Assembly: GCF_000513895.2 (NCBI RefSeq)
Contig: NZ_CP165784.1
Location: 520,845-584,844, forward strand
DNA length: 64,000 bases
DNA from: Ensifer sp. WSM1721
GTDB taxonomy: Bacteria; Pseudomonadota; Alphaproteobacteria; Rhizobiales; Rhizobiaceae
Direction: 5' to 3'
Shown: in pieces, positions 27,086 through 35,983 of the stretch
Position numbering within the stretch: the first letter of the stretch is position 1
Layout of the letters: each line of letters starts with the position of its first letter
Program-made: the position numbers and the translations under genes
The notes under the pieces: model-generated
What the model was told of the DNA's origin: nothing
Seen by the model: only the letters and a program-made list of their open reading frames with translations
Database searches by the model: none

Positions 27086-27220
27086 ATGAAGTTGATAAAG
27101 CATGCTGCAGCGGTGTTCATTCTTTTGAGCAGTGCAACCTACGTCTTCGCTCATAGTGGGGGAACTGACGAAAACGGTTGCCACACCAATCACAAGACGG
27201 GAAGCTATCACTGTCATTGA
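27086..27220 (+). CDS. Small secreted YHCH-motif protein
   Basis: A 44-residue protein with a signal peptide (LIKHAAAVFILLSSATYVFA) and a mature part of about 22 residues carrying HSGGTDENGCH and ending TGSYHCH. This Cys/His-rich ending is shared by many tiny exported proteins and domains and could bind a metal. A GGAGAGG-type ribosome site precedes the ATG, and a strong terminator follows seven bases after the stop, so it is a complete single-gene unit. Confidence 0.75.
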   Translation: MKLIKHAAAVFILLSSATYVFAHSGGTDENGCHTNHKTGSYHCH

Positions 27221-27226
27221 CAACCA

Positions 27227-27260
27227 ACCGAGGCCCCGCTTGCGGGGCCTCGGTGTTTTA
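27227..27260 (+). terminator. Rho-independent terminator after the YHCH gene
   Basis: ACCGAGGCCCCGC pairs with GCGGGGCCTCGGT to form a 13-base-pair stem, followed by GTTTTA. It begins seven bases after the stop codon of the small secreted protein. Confidence 0.85.
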
Positions 27261-27274
27261 AACGGGAGCAGCAT

Positions 27275-27605
27275 TGTGCTCAGCAGACTGTCTCCTGCAA
27301 TGATCTTGCCGATTTGCCTTTTAGGCGGATGCGCCGACCCTCCGCCCGGCGAGCTCTTCAATGCGGAAAAGGTGGCGTTCGAAAATCGGCTGAGAGGAAG
27401 AGTGCCGCGTTCGCGCCCACGGACACGAGCCCTGCTCAAGCCCGAGCAACGACGGAGACTACATCGCGACGCCGATCACCCCTTTCGGCGGAACCCAAAG
27501 GTCGACGTCATCACCATCGGGCCTATAGCCCATGTAACCACGGCATGGTTTACGGAGCCGATGGTCGTGCTGCATGTTCGGCGCTGTAGCGAGCTTGTGT
27601 TCTAA
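27275..27605 (+). pseudogene. Possible small lipoprotein gene, frame uncertain
   Basis: From a GTG or the ATG at 27300 the frame reads MILPICLLGGCADPPPGE, a likely lipoprotein signal with the lipobox LGGC. After about 30 residues the composition becomes arginine-rich and frame-shifted, while another frame ends in HHHRAYSPCNHGMVYGADGR, which looks more natural. This suggests a small exported protein damaged by a frameshift. Confidence is low. Confidence 0.3.
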
Positions 27606-27856
27606 TTCGCGCCGAACGAAGCCAGCGATTGCATGATACCGAAAGCTCTTGAAAGGAGCTGCCCCCTCGGGCCTCTGATTGTAAAACGCTTTCCCAACCG
27701 GATGGACCAGGGCTTCTCCGCAACCCGCCTCAACACGCCGTCACAGCTCGCGTGCTAATAACGAGCCGATCGCTTTTGTAAATCATTTAACCATTGGAGG
27801 TCAGGTAATCATAACGAAGCAGCAGTAAGCATCGGTCAACAATCGGGGATTGATCG

Positions 27857-28393
27857 ATGAGCAGACTTAACAGATTGGAAAAGGCGCAGAAAGCTCTCCT
27901 GGAGGCGCAGTTGCGGCAACTAACGGTACCGTTCTGGCGCCAGGGCACAGAGTTGCTTAAGATCGGCGGCGCGATCGCCGCGCTGCTCATTGTTGTGGTA
28001 ACAGGCTATTTCCAGATTTCCAGTGCAATCTTGACCAGTGAGCGTGATAGACTGCAGATTCAGGTGAATGCGATGAGGGATCGACTCTCCTATATGACGA
28101 CTTATGTCGCCGATCTGCGGAGAATCCCAGAGAGCTTCTCGAGGGAAATCGGAACAGTCAAAGCGACGAAGAAGTGGTCCGCACAAAAGCGGTCCGACGC
28201 TTACGTCCTTCTCGCCGCATTCGATGCGGGCTGTCATAGGTTTGACAGTGCCAAAGCAAATCTCCGTGCAGCAGAAAGCCTTTCGAACAACCCGCTCGAA
28301 CTGGAGCGGTATTTTCAGGCAGTCGTAGATCTGCAGTCACAGTCCGACCAAGCAGGCATCGACCTTCGGCGAATGGAAGCATGCGCCGAATAG
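27857..28393 (+). CDS. Single-pass membrane protein of unknown function
   Basis: The 178-residue protein has a short cytoplasmic start, one clear membrane segment (GGAIAALLIVVVTGYFQI, about 35-55), a coiled-coil stretch (SERDRLQIQVNAMRDRLSYM) and a helical end that could be a TPR-like hairpin (AYVLLAAFDAGCHRFDSAKANLRAAESL). No enzyme motif is seen. It stands alone between the small secreted protein and the nuclease gene. Confidence 0.55.
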   Translation: MSRLNRLEKAQKALLEAQLRQLTVPFWRQGTELLKIGGAIAALLIVVVTGYFQISSAILTSERDRLQIQVNAMRDRLSYMTTYVADLRRIPESFSREIGTVKATKKWSAQKRSDAYVLLAAFDAGCHRFDSAKANLRAAESLSNNPLELERYFQAVVDLQSQSDQAGIDLRRMEACAE

Positions 28394-28677
28394 CGGTAAG
28401 CCAAAGGCGGAAATCAGCGACTTCACGGTCTGGCTGAAAGATACTCAGGTGCCCCTATATACCTGGATGCGCAAACCCCCTTGGGCGATCGATCGGCGCT
28501 GTGCTGCTCGGACCGTCTTGATGGGTTTCTCGTCAACTCCGCCACCTTCTTTCGCCTTGAACGGAATCGAACCGCGGACCTGCGCGTCATGCGGGCATAT
28601 CATTAAGAGGATGGATGACTGGGCGGCGTTTGTGATCGGTAGAGCTTTTTCGGTCCCGGCCTGCTAAAGAATCACTT

Positions 28678-29979
28678 ATGACCACGCTCATTCCTTCATC
28701 TGACGGTTATGCCTCTCTGCTCGCCGAGCTTAAGGAGAGGATCCGAACAGCTCGCCTGAAGGCGGCCGTTGCTGTTAACCGAGAACTCATCGTGCTCTAC
28801 TGGAGCATCGGCCGCGATATCTTGGCACGCCAGATCGCCGAAGGGTGGGGCGCCCGCGTCATCGATCGGCTCGCCAGGGACCTCCGGCGCGATTTTCCAG
28901 AAATGAAGGGGCTTTCGCCGCGAAACCTCAAATATATGCGCGCGTTTGCGGAGGCATTCCCCGAGGAGGGAATCGTGCAACAACTTGTTGCACAATTGCC
29001 CTGGGGCCATAACGTCAAACTCATCGAGGCACTGAAGGGCCCTGAAGAGCGGCTCTGGTATGCCCGCCAGGCCGTAGAACATGGATGGAGCCGCAGCGTT
29101 CTCGTTCATCAGATCGAAAGCGGCCTGTACCAGCGACAGGGGAAGGCACTCACCAATTTCGCGCGGACACTGCCTGCACCGCAATCCGATCTGGCGCAAG
29201 AATTGATCAAAGATCCCTACAGCTTCGATTTTCTTGCCCTCGGCCCGGCGATGTCCGAGCGCGAACTCGAGCAAGGGCTGCTCGAGCACCTACGCTCTTT
29301 GATCCTCGAGCTCGGTAAAGGCTTCGCATTCGTCGGCAGCCAGCATCATCTCGAGGTTGGGGGGCAGGACTATTATCTGGATCTACTGTTCTATCATTTG
29401 CGGCTGCGCTGCTTCGTGGTCGTCGAGCTCAAGATCGAGGAATTCAAGCCGGAGTTCGCCGGCAAGATGAACTTCTATCTTTCCGCTGTCGATGACCAAC
29501 TTCGACACGAGATGGACGCTCCGAGCATCGGCATTATTCTGTGCAAAGGCAAGAATGAGGTGATTGTCGAATACGCTCTCCGAGATTCAACAAAGCCGAT
29601 GGGCGTTGCGGAATATAGGCTCTCTGCAGCCCTCCCCGAACCATTGCAGACAGAGCTGCCCACCGAGGCGGAATTTGCACGCGAGTTCCCATTGATGTCG
29701 CTCGTGAAGCTGCGCATAGAGGTTGAGCGTGAAATCCGCTTGCTGATGGCCGACCAGGCCGAGGGGGAGATACCGGCGGCTCTTGGGACTTTGCTGACAG
29801 AGCTCCAGCGACTCGGGCTAACGCCCCAAACAGTCGAGCGGTTCCGAAATGCCCTTCACGCGATGAACCGCGCAGCTCACGGAATGGACGTGGCGACCGC
29901 GGAAGCATCTGAGGCGACCGAAATTGCTGCCGCCTTCCTTGCTGAGCTTCGAGCCGTCCGCAACAGCCGATCCTCGTGA
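28678..29979 (+). CDS. DUF1016/YhcG-family PD-(D/E)XK nuclease with C-terminal extension
   Basis: The 433-residue protein has the DUF1016 N-terminal helical domain (LYWSIGRDILARQ, LSPRNLKYMRAFAEAFP, QLPWGHNVKLIE) and the C-terminal nuclease core with a catalytic run DYYLDLLFYH and VVVELK (about residues 222-250). YhcG proteins average about 340-375 residues; this one carries roughly 75 additional helical residues at its end (GTLLTELQRLGLTPQTVERFRNALHAMNRA onward) that I do not recognise. The family is common in defence islands and beside restriction systems, and fits this neighbourhood of conflict genes. Confidence 0.85.
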   Translation: MTTLIPSSDGYASLLAELKERIRTARLKAAVAVNRELIVLYWSIGRDILARQIAEGWGARVIDRLARDLRRDFPEMKGLSPRNLKYMRAFAEAFPEEGIVQQLVAQLPWGHNVKLIEALKGPEERLWYARQAVEHGWSRSVLVHQIESGLYQRQGKALTNFARTLPAPQSDLAQELIKDPYSFDFLALGPAMSERELEQGLLEHLRSLILELGKGFAFVGSQHHLEVGGQDYYLDLLFYHLRLRCFVVVELKIEEFKPEFAGKMNFYLSAVDDQLRHEMDAPSIGIILCKGKNEVIVEYALRDSTKPMGVAEYRLSAALPEPLQTELPTEAEFAREFPLMSLVKLRIEVEREIRLLMADQAEGEIPAALGTLLTELQRLGLTPQTVERFRNALHAMNRAAHGMDVATAEASEATEIAAAFLAELRAVRNSRSS

Positions 29980-30349
29980 TCAGCAACACCCGGCGCCATT
30001 TCTCCGCCACACATTCAGTTGGGTCCGCGCCCAAGACGTCTCCGTCATGAACTCCCTCCCACGGCAACGGGCGAATGTTCCAGGGGATACATTATGCGAT
30101 CTTCTGTAACGGGCGTTGCGTCAATCCCTTGTGCGCTTAATCCCTCGCCGAGTGCTTGCTTCTGTCCGCAGTCGGGTCGGAGGGGGAGGTTTGCCAAGAT
30201 GCTGGAAACCTGCCAATTTGAGTCACTGTAGCATCTGCGCAAAAGCGTTTAAAACGTCAGCCTCGGAGCATGCGGCAGCATGAGAGACCCAAATGCCAGG
30301 AGTCGCTTGCTGAGTCGCCACGAAAAATCCGACAGCAAAGCGAGACAGG
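29980..30349. other. Intergenic stretch between convergent genes
   Basis: No gene is recognised between the DUF1016 stop and the stop of the last gene of the minus-strand cluster. Short frames here lack family resemblance and ribosome sites. No convincing terminator was found. Confidence 0.3.
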
Positions 30350-31045
30350 TTATGAGCGGTCAATGACCCGAAGGCTCTGAACTTCGCGCAAGCTGTTGCG
30401 AAGTGCATCCATCCACTGCTCGTCGACGCTAGAGGAGAGCACGACGCTTGCGTTCCTCTGGAAGGAAATCAATCCCCTTGCCGAGCGAAACCTTAGTTGC
30501 ACCTTTTCGAGCGAGTATTCTGCTGGAGAAACGAATTTGATCGCCGCATCGGCGATGTCGCCACTTCCCTTGACTAGCACCTGACCGACAGCACTCTCAC
30601 CTATAGCTACTGATCCAATTTGCACCCGTTCGATCGCTCCGTAGACTCCCACGATTTCTCTAAACCGGGTTGCCCATGCCAAAGGGTCTATGGATGATTG
30701 CTCGATCGCAAATCGGTGGTTCAATGCTTCCAGCAGCCGACTAACGAGCTTTGAGCCAGTTCGCCCAGGGTCTCGCAACTCAAGGCTAGATGTCTCCGGG
30801 CTGATACGAAAATGCGTCCGGAGATATTCGACGATCTCGTACTTTTCCTCATGGCCAAATGGGTCGATCGTCTCGTGCGTTGTCTGCACCCGCTGTATAA
30901 GGCATGCTTCAAGGAAATTGGGTCGCAACTGTTCCACAACAAAACCGTCTGGGGAACCGTCTTTGTAAGGCATGTTCTTGAGGTGGCCCGCAATAGCGCT
31001 CGCCTCGAGTTCCGTCTGCAAGCCGTACCAACGAACGCGCATCAC
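30350..31045 (-). CDS. Third gene of an unrecognised three-gene cluster
   Basis: This 231-residue soluble protein begins MRVRWYGLQTELEASAIAGHL and has mixed alpha/beta composition with several strand-like segments (SSLELRDPGR, VQLRFRSARGLISFQR). No catalytic motif or known fold is apparent. Its start overlaps the stop of the previous gene by four bases, so it is part of a coupled operon with the two genes upstream. Its function probably depends on them. Confidence 0.65.
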   Translation of the reverse strand: MMRVRWYGLQTELEASAIAGHLKNMPYKDGSPDGFVVEQLRPNFLEACLIQRVQTTHETIDPFGHEEKYEIVEYLRTHFRISPETSSLELRDPGRTGSKLVSRLLEALNHRFAIEQSSIDPLAWATRFREIVGVYGAIERVQIGSVAIGESAVGQVLVKGSGDIADAAIKFVSPAEYSLEKVQLRFRSARGLISFQRNASVVLSSSVDEQWMDALRNSLREVQSLRVIDRS

Positions 31046-32160
31046 TTTCCGCCCTTAGCTATCGGCCGGCCTCTTCGAATCTCAGCCAGAACCGTTCGAG
31101 AGGTCCGTTCAAGAAGAGAAAATAGCACTTTTCGAACCCCGTCATCCGGGAGCTTGAAGTTGTGGGGGTATGTGCCGGTGCGCTCAGACCGGCGAGAGTG
31201 TCTGGCTCGATACTGAAACCCCGTTCCTTCCTGAGCATTTTCGAATGATGCCTCGAACTCGACTCTATCGAAGGGGTGAGCCGTCTGGGTAGCTTCCCAC
31301 TTTATGGACGTTATGAAAAAGCCGTCCTCTTCCATCTGTTTGTACTGTTTCGACACCAGCAGGTCATTGCCGCTCAGCGCTACGTTTTTCACTAGATTGA
31401 TCATCGCACTTTTTGCGACTTCTTGCTCCGCGGTCTCCCCATCTTCATCAGCGTCGAGATCATCGATCTCTGTGGATGCGGCCGAGACCTTGAGCTTGGT
31501 CACGGTATCCAACCGAAAGCCAGTCATTTTAGTGACGAGATTGACGAAAAACCGCGTTCGGCTCTCTGGTGAAAGATCTTCCACGGTGATGCGCTCTTGT
31601 GGGACCGCACTTTTCTTCTTACTTTCCAACTTCTCGATAAGAATATCTACGAGCTCTCGCCCCTTGTCGTTGGCGGGAAAACGGATCACGACGCCGTCGT
31701 CTTCGATTCTGAAATCTAAGCTTGCGACCTTGTCCTGCCGCTGCGCCAACGTGGTGCGGGAAAGATCGAACTCGCTGTACCCCACGGTCGCGATTACCGC
31801 TTCGGACGTTTTGTGTGGGACCGCAACCTTGTCGTTCTTTCCATCTGTATTCGCATATTCTTGTATGACATCTTTGATCTCCGAGACGTCCAGCTTCATT
31901 TTGACGGTCAACGAACTCGTTCGTTCGCCTCGCGTGCCCGGTTCGGCGTCTTTGACCAAATCGATGACATCCTGCAGATCGTGGATAGTCATCGAAATGT
32001 AGTCCGCCAAATCCCCACGGTTGGTCGCAGACCCGAAGAAGACACCACGTTCTCGGGTAAGCCGATGGAGAACGCCATCGGTTATCCTCTGCTTTGCAGA
32101 GAACATAAGATCGTAAAGCTCCTTGTCGGTCGCGAACAAACGTGGATGCTTATCCCGCAT
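31042..32160 (-). CDS. Second gene of an unrecognised three-gene cluster
   Basis: The 372-residue protein starts MRDKHPRLFATDKELYDLMFSA, has an acidic middle with DDLDADEDGETAEQE and a predicted alpha/beta fold, but no motif I can tie to a family. It looks soluble. Its start overlaps the end of the nuclease-like gene by 11 bases. It may be a sensor or adaptor for the first gene; that is only a guess from gene order. Confidence 0.65.
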   Translation of the reverse strand: MRDKHPRLFATDKELYDLMFSAKQRITDGVLHRLTRERGVFFGSATNRGDLADYISMTIHDLQDVIDLVKDAEPGTRGERTSSLTVKMKLDVSEIKDVIQEYANTDGKNDKVAVPHKTSEAVIATVGYSEFDLSRTTLAQRQDKVASLDFRIEDDGVVIRFPANDKGRELVDILIEKLESKKKSAVPQERITVEDLSPESRTRFFVNLVTKMTGFRLDTVTKLKVSAASTEIDDLDADEDGETAEQEVAKSAMINLVKNVALSGNDLLVSKQYKQMEEDGFFITSIKWEATQTAHPFDRVEFEASFENAQEGTGFQYRARHSRRSERTGTYPHNFKLPDDGVRKVLFSLLERTSRTVLAEIRRGRPIAKGGK

Positions 32161-33148
32161 AGCTCATCCCCATTTCCGTAGTTGAATAGGACGCCAATAT
32201 CTCCGGCACGTGCGAAATCTTGATCTTCGACAGACGTTTCGCGAAATCGGTGTCCTGATTTTCGCCGGGTATGGAAGACACATATTCCTGGATTGCCTTT
32301 TGGAGATTAGCCGAGGCGTCATTGTCGTCGGGTTGCACCTTGATATCAAACCGCGTCTTACTCACGATTAGCTCGTGTCGCCGCAAATAGTCGATGAGAT
32401 ACATCAATCCTTCTACGGTCGTCTTACGACGATGGAAGATGACAAACCCTTGGCGCGCATCTTCGTCGTCGAAATGTTCCAAGATTATCCACGGAGACTT
32501 CAACATCTCCATGGTTGCGGCCCGAGCACGCTCGCTTCGCACGACAGTATTTCTAACTAGCTGCGGATAATAGAACGCGCAACGTTCCCTCGGAGGAAGG
32601 CGCTTGGCTTCGTCTTCGTCGCCCCTCATTTGTTGCAGCTCGCGCGCAACACGTTGAAGCCAGTTAATTTCTTCCGGTCCAAGGACGTAAAGACGCGACT
32701 TTCGGGGAAGCTTGATGTCCTCAGGCCGGATATCAGAAATTAATGTATCAAACGACTTGTGGAATTCCTTGTCATGATTGTAGACGAACAGCAGCCCGGA
32801 AATATCAAACGCGGACGACGCATGTGTGTAGCGTTTTTGCCAAACCTCACTTGCCTCTGCGCATGAGACCTGATTCGCAAGACTGAGAATGGCCTCCTTG
32901 ACCGCAGGGCGCTTGATGCTGTCCTTGCTGTAACTTTTCAAATCGCACTGAATGTATCGTCGAACCGTGGAGTACGGTTCATCATAATAGAAGACGACGT
33001 CCGTAGGATGACTCTTGGTGTTGTGAGACTCCTGCTGCTCGCATGGCCAATTCTCGTTCATCGGACCGGTCTTCTGCCATAAAAATTCGGCGAACACCTT
33101 ATTGGAAAGGTCTTCTGCCATTTGTGCTCGATTGATAGTTTCTGCCAT
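32150..33148 (-). CDS. Putative PD-(D/E)XK nuclease-like protein, first gene of an unrecognised three-gene cluster
   Basis: The 332-residue protein has an N-terminal segment with glutamates (MAEDLSNKVFAEFLW), an aspartate in TDVVFYY (D50) and, 17 residues on, YIQCDLKSY (Q67, D69, K71) followed by a helix. That spacing, acid, strand, then (D/E)-x-K, is the pattern of the restriction-endonuclease-like fold. The rest (100-332) is helical and not recognised. It is the promoter-proximal gene of a three-gene coupled operon. A nuclease in a defence setting is the best reading, but the fold call is a motif inference. Confidence 0.5.
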   Translation of the reverse strand: MAETINRAQMAEDLSNKVFAEFLWQKTGPMNENWPCEQQESHNTKSHPTDVVFYYDEPYSTVRRYIQCDLKSYSKDSIKRPAVKEAILSLANQVSCAEASEVWQKRYTHASSAFDISGLLFVYNHDKEFHKSFDTLISDIRPEDIKLPRKSRLYVLGPEEINWLQRVARELQQMRGDEDEAKRLPPRERCAFYYPQLVRNTVVRSERARAATMEMLKSPWIILEHFDDEDARQGFVIFHRRKTTVEGLMYLIDYLRRHELIVSKTRFDIKVQPDDNDASANLQKAIQEYVSSIPGENQDTDFAKRLSKIKISHVPEILASYSTTEMGMSYAG

Positions 33149-33677
33149 TCACGAGACCCCGATCCGATTCGCAGGTCGAAACTAACACTATAAATGATAT
33201 GGATTGCAGGATACTTCGCATGTAGTCCACAAGTTGATGAACCAAACGATTTTTCAAGTCTCGTGATGAGGTCGAACTCCGATATCGACGCACCTCAGGC
33301 ACAAGCGTTTCTCGTCGCGGGCGGAAGCTTATTTTTGATTTTAACGCACAGAATCACGAGGCACCCGCCTCTCTGTGGTCCCACCTTCGTCGTCCAAGAT
33401 CGCTGAGTTCAACGCGGCCGTGGCAGCAATTGAGACATCAAGGCGCAAGATTTTCCTGATTGCTGCCCGGACATGTTCCGGCATGGAGGCTCCAACGAAG
33501 TCCCAATGACGTAACAGCATCTGGATTGACCAGAGCATTTCGTCTGCTTTGGCTGATCCAGACCTTGGCGCCGAGGTCTTAGCCGGCGGGCATATCGCCC
33601 GTGATGCCGCGAAATCCACTCGACAATGCAACCGGCGCGAATATTGTCCGAGCGGGACATCACATCGGGGACGATTC
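33149..33677. other. Divergent intergenic region
   Basis: This region separates two operons read in opposite directions and should hold both promoters. A minus-strand frame at about 33400-33560 (DEMLWSIQMLLRHWDFVGAS and on) has protein-like composition and may be a small gene remnant, but it has no recognisable family or ribosome site. AT-rich sequence lies at 33160-33250. Confidence 0.3.
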
Positions 33678-34769
33678 GTGAAAATTGATTTTGTAAGGAT
33701 CGTCGCATGGCTGGCGGTGAGCGCTGGTTGCTATGCGGGCATGACGTACATCGGTTGGCCATATCTCTTTTATGCCAGCTTACCGGCCTACGAATTAGCG
33801 TTGAGCATCCTCATCTTCGCAGTCACGGTCGCGTTCTGGATTGGTCCGGCGATGAACGACATCATAGAACCCAAGGATGGGGACTCTCGGCGTACCCTTA
33901 CCGTGCTCGCTTATGTCGTCCTGTTGGCAATGGGCTTCGTGTTCTTTTACGCGGTTACACGAGATTGGGACAAGCAGCACCTAGGCACCCTAGGCGACTT
34001 CCTGGGCGGAACACTTAATCCATTCCTGACCTTCCTGACGGTCATTGGTCTTATCGTGACCATTGTGTTCCAACAGCGCGAAATCCACGGCGCAAAGGAA
34101 CAGGCGCTCAAGCTGGAGAAGCTACAAAAAGAGGACCGTATCCGCGCTGGAAAGCAGCAGTTCGAGGCAACCTTCTTCCAGATGCTGAATTACCACAACT
34201 CAATCGTGAACTCGATTGACGTGTGGAGGGGGCAGACCAAAGACACACTTCGAGGCCGCGAGTGTTTCAAGTTTTACTTTGATGTGATGCAAGCCGAGTA
34301 TACGAGAGTTGAGATGATAGAAGAGCGTCAGCGCGCTCTTCATGCTTACGATTGCAGAGTCTGGGGCACCTTCCAGAAGGATTTAGCCCATTATTACCGA
34401 TTCCTCTACAATCTCGTGCGGTTCGTGAACCAGAACAGAGTGGTCTCCACGACCAAGTACATCCGCATCATGCGGGCGCAGCTCTCCGATTACGAGATGT
34501 CCATGCTGTTCTATAACGGCCTGACCGCTGACGGCGCCCGCTTCAAGGAGTATATCGAATTCTTCACGCTGTTCGACAACCTGCCGGACAACGCGCTGCT
34601 CAACGTCTCGCATCGGGATTTCTATCAGGAGAGCGCCTTTGACGAGGCTGCGCCAAAGCAGCCTCTTTCGTTCCAAGACGTTGACCCGGATGAGGCGGCG
34701 GAAATCGCAGCAGGCGTCGCTGATGAACCCGAAGAAATCACGTGGGCGTCCCGCCGGATCCGAAATTAA
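33678..34769 (+). CDS. putAbiC-type putative phage abortive-infection membrane protein
   Basis: The 363-residue protein starts at a GTG with GGGGACG upstream. It has about four membrane segments in its first 150 residues (VAWLAVSAGCYAGM, LSILIFAVTVAFWI, LAYVVLLAMGFVFF, FLTVIGLIVTIVF), then the conserved soluble part of putAbiC proteins: QQFEATFFQMLNYHNSIVNS, GRECFKFYF, HYYRFLYNLVRFV and YIRIMRAQLSDYEM-LFYNGL. These proteins are named for a link to phage exclusion; their action is not established. A small gene overlaps its end. Confidence 0.8.
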   Translation: MKIDFVRIVAWLAVSAGCYAGMTYIGWPYLFYASLPAYELALSILIFAVTVAFWIGPAMNDIIEPKDGDSRRTLTVLAYVVLLAMGFVFFYAVTRDWDKQHLGTLGDFLGGTLNPFLTFLTVIGLIVTIVFQQREIHGAKEQALKLEKLQKEDRIRAGKQQFEATFFQMLNYHNSIVNSIDVWRGQTKDTLRGRECFKFYFDVMQAEYTRVEMIEERQRALHAYDCRVWGTFQKDLAHYYRFLYNLVRFVNQNRVVSTTKYIRIMRAQLSDYEMSMLFYNGLTADGARFKEYIEFFTLFDNLPDNALLNVSHRDFYQESAFDEAAPKQPLSFQDVDPDEAAEIAAGVADEPEEITWASRRIRN

Positions 34770-34923
34770 CGACGACCGCTTTTTGAATGAAATTTCTGAT
34801 CTTCTGTACCGCAACCCGGCGATGAAACCTACTTCCGCCATGCGCCGAGTAATAAGCGCCAACCAGGGCTTGTGGGTTGCGTCGTCAGAGGCCGCGATGC
34901 TGCGACGCTTACAGGAAAAGTAG
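34723..34923 (+). CDS. Small basic protein overlapping the putAbiC gene
   Basis: A 66-residue basic protein (starting MNPKKSRGRPAGSEINDDRF) begins 47 bases before the end of the putAbiC gene, in another frame. The GRPAGS stretch resembles an AT-hook-like element and the rest is helical (LYRNPAMKPTSAMRRVI), so a small DNA-binding or antitoxin-like partner is possible. It is too short to place in a family. Confidence 0.5.
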   Translation: MNPKKSRGRPAGSEINDDRFLNEISDLLYRNPAMKPTSAMRRVISANQGLWVASSEAAMLRRLQEK

Positions 34924-34942
34924 AAGCTTCGAAAAAGCTGCT

Positions 34943-35152
34943 CTAGAACTCGGGGCTCAACAGCGAATGGAGACACGGCGGCCCGCGGGATCCAGCAGGG
35001 CGTAGGACACCGCAAAACGGGTATCCACGGGATTTTTCTGCAATAAACCAGGTACTGCAGGAACCGTCACCGACGGCGATTCCGGCTCGCTTCAGTGCAT
35101 CAACAGGCAGTTTGCCGAGAACCAGCGGTTTCAGCTTATCTGTTTTCGCCAT
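34943..35152 (-). CDS. Small hypothetical protein or fragment
   Basis: A 69-codon minus-strand frame begins MAKTDKLKPLVLGKLPVDAL and has plausible composition for about 50 residues (RAGIAVGDGSCSTWFIAEKSRG) before turning Pro/Gly/Arg-rich. It may be a truncated gene. No family is recognised. Confidence 0.25.
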   Translation of the reverse strand: MAKTDKLKPLVLGKLPVDALKRAGIAVGDGSCSTWFIAEKSRGYPFCGVLRPAGSRGPPCLHSLLSPEF

Positions 35153-35367
35153 TTCAGATTGCCCCAGTATCGTAGCCTTGCAGAGGAGCGTAGCGACAAG
35201 CGGTGAGCACGCCCTGCGCTCTGTCGCTATCCAGGCTTCCACGCTTGAGTACTCACGATCTGCTCACATGCTCGAAAAACAGACGTGGCTGGAGAGCACT
35301 CGGACGTATATTGATCCAGGACAACTAACTGCTACTCTGGCGCACTGGCAACAATCAAGGACTGATT

Positions 35368-35679
35368 ATGTCGAGCGAAATAATGACCAGAGATGAGACG
35401 ATCGCCTTCATCTACGACTTGGTATCGGCTACATTTGGCGGCAGCAAATTGCCGTTCCGAGAAGAACTGGCCAGCAAGAAATACATAGAGCCAGAGTACC
35501 TGGAAGATGCTCTGGACAAGGTGACTAGGCTCATAGCCGCAAAGCTCGAGCTTGTGCCCGAAAAGGTATCCGAAGACTTCGAGACTCAAGAGGTTGTTAG
35601 ACAACAGACCGACAAGATGGTTGCGGACATGGTGCTTCAAGTTCGCAACTCTCTCGACGCATTAACCCGTCGAGCGTAG
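35368..35679 (+). CDS. Small acidic hypothetical protein
   Basis: This 103-residue protein (MSSEIMTRDETIAFIYDLVS onward) is helical, acidic and soluble, with natural composition to the stop codon. The second ATG at residue 6 is an alternative start. No domain is recognised. It stands alone between small fragments and a broken AlbA_2 gene. Confidence 0.5.
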   Translation: MSSEIMTRDETIAFIYDLVSATFGGSKLPFREELASKKYIEPEYLEDALDKVTRLIAAKLELVPEKVSEDFETQEVVRQQTDKMVADMVLQVRNSLDALTRRA

Positions 35680-35983
35680 GTCGCGACAGCATGCTCGCCC
35701 AGACAGCCACGACCCTCACATCTACGAAATTCATATCGAAGAGCAGATACCGACGCGGCCGATGGTCGGATCGCGCGAGATCTCTATGATCATCTTATAT
35801 GGCAAAAGGTCGATGAAGACTTTGCAAGGGCCGCCAGTCGTGGATCGCATGGGTGGTCACGCGAGAGGTTCAATGCGAATTGATTTTCACCGCGAAGACC
35901 GGGCGCCCTCGACCTCGTTAGCACGCTTTCAGTTTCCTGCAGAAAAGTGTTAGAGGCGAAGAAGCTGAAACCGGAGCTAAGAC

